Shown here piece by piece: positions 33,462 to 42,094 of a DNA stretch of 64,000 bases. A program made the position numbers and the translations under genes. The stretch is from Chitinophagaceae bacterium UBA1931. GTDB lineage: Bacteria > Bacteroidota > Bacteroidia > Chitinophagales > Chitinophagaceae. The number at the start of each line of letters is the position of its first letter. Position 1 is the first letter of the stretch. The notes beneath the pieces were generated by a model, which saw only the letters and a program-made list of their open reading frames with translations, was not told the DNA's origin and ran no database searches. The stretch lies in contig DDFJ01000004.1 of NCBI GenBank assembly GCA_002337125.1, positions 1,911,889-1,975,888 on the forward strand. The letters are read 5' to 3'.

Positions 33462-34904
33462 TTATAAAGTTGATGTTGTTATTGTTTGCTGCTGATCGAG
33501 ATGCTGAAGGTTGAAATAGTTCCTTGCATTGTTGTAGCAGATATCCTGAATTACTTTTCCTGTCCATGCAATATCATTTGGCAATTCACCATTTTCAATT
33601 TCTTCACCAAACAGGTCGCAGAGAATACGACGGAAATATTCATGGCGTGGGAATGATAAGAAGCTGCGGCTATCGGTTAGCATACCAATAAACTTGCTGA
33701 GTAATCCTAAGTTGCCGAGTGCATTCAGCTGCTTGGTCATTCCATCTTTCTGATCGAGGAACCACCAGCCGCTTCCCCATTGTACTTTACCTTCAACAGA
33801 ACCATCATTGAAGTTACCGATCATGGTTGCGAACAATTCATTATCGGCAGGGTTGAGATTGTAGATAATTGTTTTTGCGAGTTTGTTTTCTGTATCTAAC
33901 CTGTTGAGGAATTTAGCCAGTGCACGTGCCTGTGAAAAATCACCAATGCTGTCCCAACCTGTATCAGGGCCGAGCTGTTTCAGCATCCTGGAGTTGTTAT
34001 TACGAAGAGCTCCGAGATGAAATTGCTGTACCCATCCTTTTTCACAATCCCATTCTGCAAATGTTACCAGCATAGCGCTCTTGAATTTTTTATTTTCTTC
34101 AAGAGTGAGTGTGCCACCAGAACGGATCTTGGCAAAGATGCCTGCAATTTCAGTTTGTGTATAATCTTCTGCATAGATCTCTTCAAGACCATGATCAGAA
34201 ACACCGCAATTATTTTCAGCAAAGAAATCATGACGCTTCTTCAATGCTGCGAGATAATCGTTGTATGTGCTGATGGAAACATCGGCAGCTTTTTCCAATG
34301 CAGATAAGTAATTGTTGAATGATGCAGTATCATCCACATTCATTGCTTTATCCGGACGGAAAGCAGGATTCATTTTGGTGAATGTTTCTTCGCCACGCAT
34401 CTGCTGGTGGAAGTTGAGCGGATCAACCGGATCATCCGTTGTGCAGATGAGTTTTACATTCATCTTTTTCAGCAAACCACGTACAGAAAAATCTTTTGTC
34501 TGAAGTTTGGCTGATGCATCATCATAAATACGTTTTGCACTATCAGCATTCAGTATTTCATGAATATCAAAATAACGCTGTAATTCCAGGTGTGTCCAGT
34601 GGTACAGCGGGTTTCTTAATGTATAGGGAACAGTTGCAGCCCATTTTTCAAATTTTTCATAATCGCTGGCATTACCGGTAATGAATTTTTCGTTCACACC
34701 GTTGGTACGCATGGCTCTCCATTTATAGTGATCGCCGTACAACCATACCTGTGTTAAGTTTTCGAAATTCACATCATTGGCGACCTGTTCAGGAATCAGG
34801 TGATTGTGGTAGTCGATGATGGGCATTGACTTTGCATACTCATGGAAGAGCTGCTGTGCTGTTTTGCTGCGAAGCAAAAAGTTTTCGTCTAAGAACTGTT
34901 TCAT
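33462..34904 (-). CDS. uxaC: glucuronate/galacturonate isomerase
   Basis: The 480-aa protein of the UxaC family interconverts galacturonate and tagaturonate, or glucuronate and fructuronate. The N-terminal metal-binding IDYHNHLIPEQ, the ICTTDDPVDPL segment and the C-terminal LTDSRSFLSFPRHEYFRR region match the amidohydrolase-fold family. It lies 9 bp from kduD. The next enzyme expected in either branch (UxaB or UxuB) is not in this locus. Confidence 0.93.
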   Translation of the reverse strand: MKQFLDENFLLRSKTAQQLFHEYAKSMPIIDYHNHLIPEQVANDVNFENLTQVWLYGDHYKWRAMRTNGVNEKFITGNASDYEKFEKWAATVPYTLRNPLYHWTHLELQRYFDIHEILNADSAKRIYDDASAKLQTKDFSVRGLLKKMNVKLICTTDDPVDPLNFHQQMRGEETFTKMNPAFRPDKAMNVDDTASFNNYLSALEKAADVSISTYNDYLAALKKRHDFFAENNCGVSDHGLEEIYAEDYTQTEIAGIFAKIRSGGTLTLEENKKFKSAMLVTFAEWDCEKGWVQQFHLGALRNNNSRMLKQLGPDTGWDSIGDFSQARALAKFLNRLDTENKLAKTIIYNLNPADNELFATMIGNFNDGSVEGKVQWGSGWWFLDQKDGMTKQLNALGNLGLLSKFIGMLTDSRSFLSFPRHEYFRRILCDLFGEEIENGELPNDIAWTGKVIQDICYNNARNYFNLQHLDQQQTITTSTL

Positions 34905-35001
34905 GTGTTTTTAGTCTTTAATGTTCTTTTAATCACATGTTGTTTACTATAAAAAATGGTCGTAACTGAATGGCAGCAATCAACCTGCTTTTACAGCGTA
35001 A

Positions 35002-36192
35002 TCATGCATTGTTTGTATATGTCGAATGATAAATTCCGTATTCAACACCTCTCAGTTCTGCAAGGCCACGCAGGCGACCGATAGCAGAATAACCGGGATT
35101 TGTTTTTTTGCCAAGATCATCCAGCATCTGGTGACCATGATCGGGACGCATGGGAATGGAAACTTTGCGTTGCTGCATTACTTCCAGAATTTCCCTGATC
35201 ACTGCATACATGTTCACATCACCTTCGAGATGATTGTCTTCGTGAAAATCACCATCCGCATTCCGTTTGGTGCTGCGAAGGTGAACAAAGTTGATCCTGT
35301 TTGCAAACTGTTTCACCATTTTTGGCAAATCATTATCAGCTCTTACACCAAATGAACCGGTGCAGAAACAAAGTCCGTTGCTGAGCGATGGTACTGCACT
35401 GATCAGTGCTTCCACATCGGCTGCTGTTTTCACCACTCTTGGTAAACCAAAGATGGGGAAGGGAGGATCATCGGGATGGATTACCATCTTCACGCCGCAA
35501 TCATCTGCAACAGGAATGATTTGTTGCAGAAATTCAATCAAATGCTGCTGCAGTTTTGCTGCATCAATTCCATTGTAGGTATCCAGTGCCTGCTGAAATT
35601 GTTCTACTGTAAAACTTTCTTCACTACCCGGTAAACCTGCAATAATGTTGCGTTGAAGTTGCAGCTTTTCTCCTTCGGTCATGGATTCAAAACGAAGCTT
35701 TGCTTTGTGCAATTCATCGGCTGTATAATCTTTTTCCGCATCCTTCCGCTTGAGTATGTACACATCAAATGCAACGAGTGCTGCTTTCTCAAAGCGAAGG
35801 GCTTTGCTGCCATCTGCCACAGTGTAACTCAAATCTGTTCTTGTCCAGTCGAGCACGGGCATGAAATTGTAAGTAACAATGTAAATACCGTTTGCAGCAA
35901 GATTGCGTAAGGACTGCTTATAATTTTCAATGAACTGTTTGTATTGGCCGGTTTGTGTTTTGATCTGTTCGTGAACCGGAACACTTTCCACCACCGACCA
36001 AACAAGGCCGGCTTTTTCTATTTCAGTCTTACGTTTACTGATCTCTTCTGATGTCCATACTTCACCGTTGGGAATATGATGCAATGCCGTTACAACACCT
36101 GTACAACCTGCTTGTTTTATATCAGACAAACTAACCGGATCAGCCGGGCCAAACCACCGCATGGTTTGCTGCATTTGATAAATAGGATTCAT
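35002..36192 (-). CDS. uxuA: mannonate dehydratase
   Basis: The 396-aa TIM-barrel enzyme dehydrates D-mannonate to KDG. Family features include GCTGVVTALHHIPNGEVW near the N-terminus, VIHPDDPPFPIFGLPRVV in the middle and a C-terminal PMRPDHGHQMLDD metal-site region. The start at 36192 follows a 277-bp region with an operator-like GCAAACG palindrome. It is probably the first gene of the eight-gene uronate operon, which ends at the transporter. Confidence 0.95.
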   Translation of the reverse strand: MNPIYQMQQTMRWFGPADPVSLSDIKQAGCTGVVTALHHIPNGEVWTSEEISKRKTEIEKAGLVWSVVESVPVHEQIKTQTGQYKQFIENYKQSLRNLAANGIYIVTYNFMPVLDWTRTDLSYTVADGSKALRFEKAALVAFDVYILKRKDAEKDYTADELHKAKLRFESMTEGEKLQLQRNIIAGLPGSEESFTVEQFQQALDTYNGIDAAKLQQHLIEFLQQIIPVADDCGVKMVIHPDDPPFPIFGLPRVVKTAADVEALISAVPSLSNGLCFCTGSFGVRADNDLPKMVKQFANRINFVHLRSTKRNADGDFHEDNHLEGDVNMYAVIREILEVMQQRKVSIPMRPDHGHQMLDDLGKKTNPGYSAIGRLRGLAELRGVEYGIYHSTYTNNA

Positions 36193-36283
36193 TTCCTTTT
36201 TTGCTGTAAAAAATGTGGCATTTACAGACTTTTTTCAGGACGATAAAAGTATGAAATAAGCCCCGTGCCTTGTGCAAAATCTA

Positions 36284-36297
36284 TGCAAACGTTGTCA
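36284..36297. promoter_or_regulatory. LacI-type operator candidate before uxuA
   Basis: TGCAAACGTTGTCA, centred on CG, resembles LacI-family operators and shares GCAAACG with sites before the GH28 gene and susC. It lies about 90 bp upstream of the uxuA start. Confidence 0.45.
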
Positions 36298-36402
36298 TAA
36301 GAAGATAGAGACACGGATGGTACGGTTGGAACGGATTTCCACTGATCTTTTTACATAAAATTTTTATGCCACGAATGCACGGATAGGATTTCAGGAAAAA
36401 AG

Positions 36403-36466
36403 AAAAACGGATGAACCCAGCTATTCCATCTGTGATCATCCGTTCAATCGGGTCAATCCGTTTTTT
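36403..36466. terminator. hairpin terminator after the GH105 gene
   Basis: AAAACGGATGAACCC pairs, with one small mismatch region, with GGGTCAATCCGTTTTTT around a 30-bp loop. It lies immediately 3' of the GH105 gene on the minus strand and separates it from the uronate operon. Confidence 0.6.
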
Positions 36467-36469
36467 ATC

Positions 36470-38362
36470 TTATTTCCTGCTCAACAGCCACTTTACAAGG
36501 TCTTCAGCAGCTTTGAAGTTTTCATATTCCGCAGGAAGTTTCCTTCCATCGAGGTATTCGTTATAAATCCATGGATCACCAACGGCAAACACTGTTCCGT
36601 TACCGTATTTAGCCACAGCAATAATCTGTTTGCCATCTTTTGTTACAATTGAAGTCGCAGGAGCTTTTACATTCAGCTCACTGATTTCCTTCAGGTACAT
36701 TTTTTTCGGCTGCTTGAATACGGGATTGTTTGCGCCGGGATATTCAACACCAGTTTCGTACTGGTCGTTTTTCACCATGTTGAGACTATTGTTGGTGAAT
36801 GTAATGCCAAACTTATTTGCAAGAATGTTGAAGTGCTGCAGATCGCAGTTGGCACTGTCGTTGGCCATAAGCACCAATGTACCACCTGCTTTTACCCAAT
36901 TGCTGATTACAGCTGCATCAGCCTCCGTTACATAATTTGGTTTGGGATTATCCTTTACATGGTCGGGGTCAACAATGATATAAACAGATGATCCTTTTAG
37001 GTTCAATGCTGATGGAGCCACATCAAGTGATTTTAGTTTTGCACCATAGCGTTCAAAAATAGTTCCGAAGGTGTAGAAGCCGGGATGACTTCTTTCTTCC
37101 CACACATAATGCCAGTAAACTTCGGCACCGGTTGCATCTTTTCTTTTTTCGCTGTTGAAATAGCGATCGAGCAGAACGGTTTTGCCTTTGCCTGCAGAAA
37201 GTGTTGGCAGCATTTCCATTTCATCAGCTGCGAGTAAAAATGCACCAACGCCTTTGGCATCGTTTACAATTACCGGCTCACTCATGTAATAGGCAAAGCT
37301 TCCGTCACGATAAGGCTTGCCTCCAAGTCCGGATACTTTTACAGTACCATGCAAATTGGTCTGCCCATTTTCTTCCTTGATGAATTTTTTAATGATTCCA
37401 TCATAACCTTTTTTAGCAATGGCAATTTTTTCAGCAGGCAGGTATCCTTTGCGAACACCTTTTGCAATGGCATATACAAATTGTGAAGAAGCAGAAGCTT
37501 CAAAATAATTTTTTTCTTTACCGGGACCGCTGTAGTTCATTACATCATACCACAAACCGGTTTGATTATCCTGTTGTTTTTCCAATGCAACAACAAGACG
37601 GTTGAGAATAGCAATCAGTTCTTTTCTTTTTGGATGATTGGCAGGAAAATAATCGAGCACATCCACAATTGCATCAGCATACCAGCCCATTGCCCTTGCC
37701 CAGAAGTTGGGTGATGTTCCTGTTGTTTTATTGGCCCATTGCTGTTCTTTACTTTCATCCCATGCATGATAGAGCAATCCTGTTTTTGAATCTCTTGCAT
37801 GTCTTTCCATCCAGATAAACTGGTTGGCAATATCATTGAACGCTGAATCTTCGTGAAACAGCATAGCGTATTCTGCATAGAATGGTTCGCCCATGTACAA
37901 GCCATCGAGCCACATCTGGTTGGTATAAACTTTCTTGTGCCAGAAGCCACCTTCATTTGTACGTGGATGAGTTCTTAACTGGCTGCGCAGTAAATCGGCA
38001 GCTTTTTTATACTTGTCTTTTCCTGTAATGCGGTAGAGAAGAAGAACCAGCTTACCGTTGTTTACATGATCAATATTGTATTCATCCAGCTCGTAACCTT
38101 TGATGGTGCCATCGTTCTGCACGAAGTAATCCATTTTAGCTGCGATGTAATTATAATAACGGGCATCGCCGGTGTTCATCCACAAACCTTCCAGGCCTTT
38201 GAGTACAACACCCATATCATAGCTCCACTTTGTTGCGCTGCCAATGGGAGTTGAGTCCTTCCATGTTTGCATAACAGTTGAAGCCATTTTTTCGCTCCAT
38301 TTTGTCTGGGCTGATGATTGCAGAAAACAAAATAAAAATGACGCTGCAAGTAATTTCTTCAT
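36470..38362 (-). CDS. GH105 unsaturated rhamnogalacturonyl hydrolase with C-terminal ThuA-like domain
   Basis: The start is the ATG at 38362, which begins a signal peptide (MKKLLAASFLFCFLQSSAQ), giving 630 aa. Residues about 30-380 form an alpha/alpha barrel of the GH88/GH105 type with the LYHAWDES catalytic Asp region and WARAMGWYADAIVD. It removes unsaturated galacturonic acid from rhamnogalacturonan or pectin fragments made by lyases. The last 190 residues are a separate domain with a GATase/ThuA-like look (VYIIVDPD, GGTLVLMANDSAN, VGDPWIYNEY); its role is unknown. It is 88 bp downstream of the GH28 gene. Confidence 0.9.
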   Translation of the reverse strand: MKKLLAASFLFCFLQSSAQTKWSEKMASTVMQTWKDSTPIGSATKWSYDMGVVLKGLEGLWMNTGDARYYNYIAAKMDYFVQNDGTIKGYELDEYNIDHVNNGKLVLLLYRITGKDKYKKAADLLRSQLRTHPRTNEGGFWHKKVYTNQMWLDGLYMGEPFYAEYAMLFHEDSAFNDIANQFIWMERHARDSKTGLLYHAWDESKEQQWANKTTGTSPNFWARAMGWYADAIVDVLDYFPANHPKRKELIAILNRLVVALEKQQDNQTGLWYDVMNYSGPGKEKNYFEASASSQFVYAIAKGVRKGYLPAEKIAIAKKGYDGIIKKFIKEENGQTNLHGTVKVSGLGGKPYRDGSFAYYMSEPVIVNDAKGVGAFLLAADEMEMLPTLSAGKGKTVLLDRYFNSEKRKDATGAEVYWHYVWEERSHPGFYTFGTIFERYGAKLKSLDVAPSALNLKGSSVYIIVDPDHVKDNPKPNYVTEADAAVISNWVKAGGTLVLMANDSANCDLQHFNILANKFGITFTNNSLNMVKNDQYETGVEYPGANNPVFKQPKKMYLKEISELNVKAPATSIVTKDGKQIIAVAKYGNGTVFAVGDPWIYNEYLDGRKLPAEYENFKAAEDLVKWLLSRK

Positions 38363-38450
38363 AACTAAGAATGATTGAATGTAAAAACTGTAAAACCTCA
38401 CTGGCACTTACCGGTGAGGTTTGTATGTACAAAGATTGTTTAAAAATCAA

Positions 38451-40091
38451 TTACCATTTCACTTCTTTCGTATCGGCACCAAGCTCGCACACAAGTTTTT
38501 CTTTTGCATTTGCTGCACTTGTATTGCTGATGCTGATATTTTTACTTCTATCGCCGCTTACACGAAACAGCAGTTCGCTGTTTTCTTTGTAAGTGATTTT
38601 ATCAAATACCAGTTTATCGCTGTTAATAATATCCACTACAGGTTTTGTATCGGCTGAAAGAATGGTGATGTTGCGGAAGGTAATATTGCTTGCTTCCTGT
38701 ACATCAATTCCTTTTTGCGCCTGCAGCACCATATTTTCAAGAACGATATCTTTTACATGCATTTCGGGTAAACCACGAACAAAGATTCCTTTCTGTGCAC
38801 CGTTGCAATATACGTTACTGATGAAGAAGTTTTTGAATACCGGTGTGCTTTCATCCACTGTTTTAAATTCTACAGGAGGCAGTTCTCTTTTTTCGCCTGC
38901 AAGAGGTACCGGATCTTTTGCCATATAATACATGTCGAACAGGATGGCTTCACCCGGAATATCTTTCATGTAAATGTCTTTAATGAAAATATTTTCCACC
39001 ACACCACCACGGCCTCTTGTGGTTTTAAAACGCAGACCAATATCTGTTCCAACAAATGTGCAATTGCTCACCCACATATTTTTTGCACCGCCGCTCATTT
39101 CACTTCCAATTACAAAACCACCATGTGCTGCATAAACTGTACAGTTGCGGATGATAACGTTTTCAATGGGTCTTCCTCTTTTTCTTCCTTCTGCATCACG
39201 ACCACTCTTCATACACAATGCATCATCGCCCACATCAAAGATGGAATTTTCGATGAGAACATTTTTGCAGCTTTCTGCATCAATACCATCACCATTTTGT
39301 GCGTACCATGGGTTTTTTACAAATACATTTCTTACCGTAAGGTTTTCGCAAAGCAGCGGATGTAAACACCATGCCGGTGAATTCTGAAAAGTAACTCCTT
39401 CGAGCAATACATTCTTACATTCAGAAAGTAAAACCAGGTTGGGACGGAGAAAATCTTTGATGCCTTGGTAATACGCTTCATCTTTATCAGCAGAAATCTG
39501 GCCGGGATTAGTCAGCTTGCTTGCAGTTTTAAATGCTTCTGAAGGATACCATGTTTTTTTATCATCACTCAGCACACCACCAGATGCAATTTTTTTCTTC
39601 CATTGACTTTCGGTAAGCTTATCATTTTTCACTGCACGCCACACGTCACCGTTACCATCAATAATTCCTTTTCCGGTAATGGCAATATTGGTTGCACCTG
39701 TTGCAGAAATGGGTGATTGATTACGCATCTGCGGAATTCCTTCCCAGTTGCCTTTCACTAATGGGTATTGTGATTTATCAGCTGTAAACAACAAGGTTGC
39801 ACCTGCAGCAAGATAAAGGTTCACATTACTTTTAATCACCACCGGACCTGTTAACCAAAGACCGGCAGGAACCATTACCACACCACCACCTTTTTTATTG
39901 CAGGCATCAATGGCATTGTTAACAGCTGAAGTATTCAGCGTTTTACCATCTGATACTGCACCAAACTTTGTAATACTGATGGTATCTTTTTTAAACTTTG
40001 GTACTGTTATAACCGGAAGTTTTGCATTAAACTGTGCAAACGAAAGAATTGCCGAAGCAATAAACAGATTTGTAAAAATTATTTTTTTCAT
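38451..40091 (-). CDS. GH28 polygalacturonase (probably exo-acting)
   Basis: The 546-aa secreted protein (signal MKKIIFTNLFIASAILSFAQ) has the right-handed beta helix of GH28. Active-site motifs are visible in order: NGDGIDAESC, VGDDALCMKSGRD, GGFVIGSEMSGG and GLRFKTTRGRGG. GH28 enzymes hydrolyse alpha-1,4-galacturonan, often from the non-reducing end in such loci. It is the first gene of a two-gene unit with the GH105 gene. A GCAAACG operator-like site lies 98 bp upstream. Confidence 0.93.
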   Translation of the reverse strand: MKKIIFTNLFIASAILSFAQFNAKLPVITVPKFKKDTISITKFGAVSDGKTLNTSAVNNAIDACNKKGGGVVMVPAGLWLTGPVVIKSNVNLYLAAGATLLFTADKSQYPLVKGNWEGIPQMRNQSPISATGATNIAITGKGIIDGNGDVWRAVKNDKLTESQWKKKIASGGVLSDDKKTWYPSEAFKTASKLTNPGQISADKDEAYYQGIKDFLRPNLVLLSECKNVLLEGVTFQNSPAWCLHPLLCENLTVRNVFVKNPWYAQNGDGIDAESCKNVLIENSIFDVGDDALCMKSGRDAEGRKRGRPIENVIIRNCTVYAAHGGFVIGSEMSGGAKNMWVSNCTFVGTDIGLRFKTTRGRGGVVENIFIKDIYMKDIPGEAILFDMYYMAKDPVPLAGEKRELPPVEFKTVDESTPVFKNFFISNVYCNGAQKGIFVRGLPEMHVKDIVLENMVLQAQKGIDVQEASNITFRNITILSADTKPVVDIINSDKLVFDKITYKENSELLFRVSGDRSKNISISNTSAANAKEKLVCELGADTKEVKW

Positions 40092-40188
40092 TTCAAGCTG
40101 AATCGTTGAAAATAAGTGAGCTTTTTAATTCGGGGCTCAAGTTAGTTCTGCTTTAGCTTTTAATTCAGCGATGCAGAACGTTTATTTA

Positions 40189-40202
40189 CGCAAACGATAC
40201 CG
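40189..40202. promoter_or_regulatory. LacI-type operator candidate before the GH28 gene
   Basis: CGCAAACGATACCG is preceded by AACGTTTATTTA. The wider segment matches the site before susC at about 23 of 26 positions, with one 1-bp gap, which makes a shared regulator likely. Confidence 0.55.
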
Positions 40203-40215
40203 AACAATACAATTG

Positions 40216-40665
40216 TTATTGCACTGGTGGTTTCACTGCCTGTCGTGCAATCATGATCCATTTACCGTGTTGCTTATACCAGCTGGTCATGAGTTTTAAA
40301 TGTACTTCGCCGGGCTTACCGCCATCATTTGTTTTTGCATCAAGTTTAAAACTTACTACCGCCACTTTGCCTGTTACTGTTATTTTCATTTCAGAAAAAT
40401 CGCAGGTAACAAAATCAGAACGGCCGCTTACCAGTGTTTCAACAAAATCCTGCTTGGTTTCAAGTTTACCACCGCTATGACCGTATTGCAAAATATCAGA
40501 TGCAATAGCTTCGAGATCGGCCTTGTTGCCACTGATCATGGCAAGACGTAATTTTTCAACAGCAGCTTTTACCTGTGTTTCTTTTTTTGATTGTGAAAAA
40601 GAACCAAGTGCAATTACTGTAAAGAATAAGATGAACAATACTTTTCTGAAATTCATTTGTTTCAA
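40216..40665 (-). CDS. secreted NTF2-like (DUF4440-type) protein
   Basis: The 149-aa protein has a signal peptide (FRKVLFILFFTVIALGSFS). The mature part has the cone-shaped NTF2/SnoaL pattern (VEKLRLAMISGNKADLEAIASD, then strands ending WYKQHGKWIMIARQ). The SnoaL-like fold can be catalytic or just bind a ligand; no function is known. It sits 11 bp downstream of the Gfo/Idh/MocA gene in the pectin locus and is probably co-transcribed with it. Confidence 0.82.
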   Translation of the reverse strand: MKQMNFRKVLFILFFTVIALGSFSQSKKETQVKAAVEKLRLAMISGNKADLEAIASDILQYGHSGGKLETKQDFVETLVSGRSDFVTCDFSEMKITVTGKVAVVSFKLDAKTNDGGKPGEVHLKLMTSWYKQHGKWIMIARQAVKPPVQ

Positions 40666-40676
40666 TTTTTTATTGA

Positions 40677-42071
40677 TTAAAATCGTTTTGCCATCGGCAC
40701 AAGATCAGTGAGTTCACTGATTTTTACAGGGCGTTTCAGCTGAATACTTTTTCTTGCTGCAATGCCGATTAAAATACTCATGGCTCCATCTCTTGTTCCT
40801 GCCATGATATGATGCGGATTATCGTTGGTGTCAACAAACATCCTGCGCTGCATACGCACATCACCACCGCCATGACCTGCTTTAATAATCGGTGTGGTGT
40901 AGATTTCGTATTCCTTTGCAAAATTATCCATTGCAATAATCTCTCTTACTTCGCCGGGAACAGCATCATCGGCCTGGCTCATTTCCACTGCATGTTTTTT
41001 TGACTGATCTTCCTGTACCTTCTGCAGGAACGGAATATCTTCCCACGTATCAATTCTGCCTTTTGTTCCGTTGAAGGCAATCTTCCATCCTTCATAAGGC
41101 GAATAGGTGGTGAGTGAATAGTTGGCGGTTATTCCGTTTGCATAAATGACCTGTGCACTCATTTTATCAAAGATGTCGATATCATTGCTCCACACACAAC
41201 CATCTCTTAAATAACCATCATATTTTTCATTCTCTGCATACAGGCTCATCAAACGTGCATCCTGTGTCATATCCCAATAAAACTTGCATTTTTCTTTGTG
41301 TTCACAGCCACGGCATTTTGTACCACGGAATGAATTGTTTTTTCCATAATGATCAAGACTTCCGTAAGCTGATACTTCAACCGGTTCTGAATTCACCCAC
41401 CAGTTGAGTAAATCAAAGTGATGTGTTGCCTTGTGCACCCAAAGCGATCCACTCCTGTTCATGTGGCCATGCCATCTCCTGAAATAATCGGCACCATGAT
41501 ACACATTGAGGTACCAGTGAAAATCAACCGATGTAATTTTTCCCACACGTTCAGCTGCCAGTAATTCCTTAAGCTGCACATTGTGTACACTGTGACGGTA
41601 GTTGAATGCAACAATTACTTTTTTACCCGAACGTTTTTCGGCATCAAGAATTTCTTTGCACTTCACTTCATCCGTAGTCATTGGTTTTTCAGTAATCACA
41701 TTAAACCCTTTGTTGAGTGCTTTTACAATAAACTCATTGTGCGTGGCATCAACAGTGGTTACAATAATATAATCAGCTGTTACCTTCTCCAGCATTTCAT
41801 CATAACTGGAAAATGCTTTTACATCAGCACCATATAATTTCTGTGCACGCATCATGCGGCCTTGATTGATATCATGCACACCAGTAAACTCAACGTAATC
41901 ACCAAAATTTTTCAATAAATCCTCGCCCCAGAATCCACTTCCACGATGACCTGTTCCGGCTTGTGCGAGTTTAATTTTTTTCCCGGTGGGAGATGCTAGT
42001 GATGCAAAGGGATGCAGTAAAAGTGAAGCACCTGCAGCTGCAGTGTATTTTACAAATGATCTTCTTTCCAT
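40677..42071 (-). CDS. Tat-signal Gfo/Idh/MocA oxidoreductase
   Basis: The 464-aa protein opens with a Tat-like signal (MERRSFVKYTAAAGASLLL). It then has a Rossmann domain (QAGTGHRGSGFWG) and the EKP motif (ITEKPMTTDE) of the Gfo/Idh/MocA family. An unusual Cys-rich insertion near residue 245 (CRGCEHKEKCKFYW) could bind metal. Secreted members of this family in glycan loci can be oxidoreductases or NAD-dependent glycosidases (GH109-like), so activity is uncertain. It is followed by the NTF2-like gene and preceded by the GH43 gene. Confidence 0.85.
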   Translation of the reverse strand: MERRSFVKYTAAAGASLLLHPFASLASPTGKKIKLAQAGTGHRGSGFWGEDLLKNFGDYVEFTGVHDINQGRMMRAQKLYGADVKAFSSYDEMLEKVTADYIIVTTVDATHNEFIVKALNKGFNVITEKPMTTDEVKCKEILDAEKRSGKKVIVAFNYRHSVHNVQLKELLAAERVGKITSVDFHWYLNVYHGADYFRRWHGHMNRSGSLWVHKATHHFDLLNWWVNSEPVEVSAYGSLDHYGKNNSFRGTKCRGCEHKEKCKFYWDMTQDARLMSLYAENEKYDGYLRDGCVWSNDIDIFDKMSAQVIYANGITANYSLTTYSPYEGWKIAFNGTKGRIDTWEDIPFLQKVQEDQSKKHAVEMSQADDAVPGEVREIIAMDNFAKEYEIYTTPIIKAGHGGGDVRMQRRMFVDTNDNPHHIMAGTRDGAMSILIGIAARKSIQLKRPVKISELTDLVPMAKRF

Positions 42072-42094
42072 ATGGCGTTATTTTAATCGTTTTA

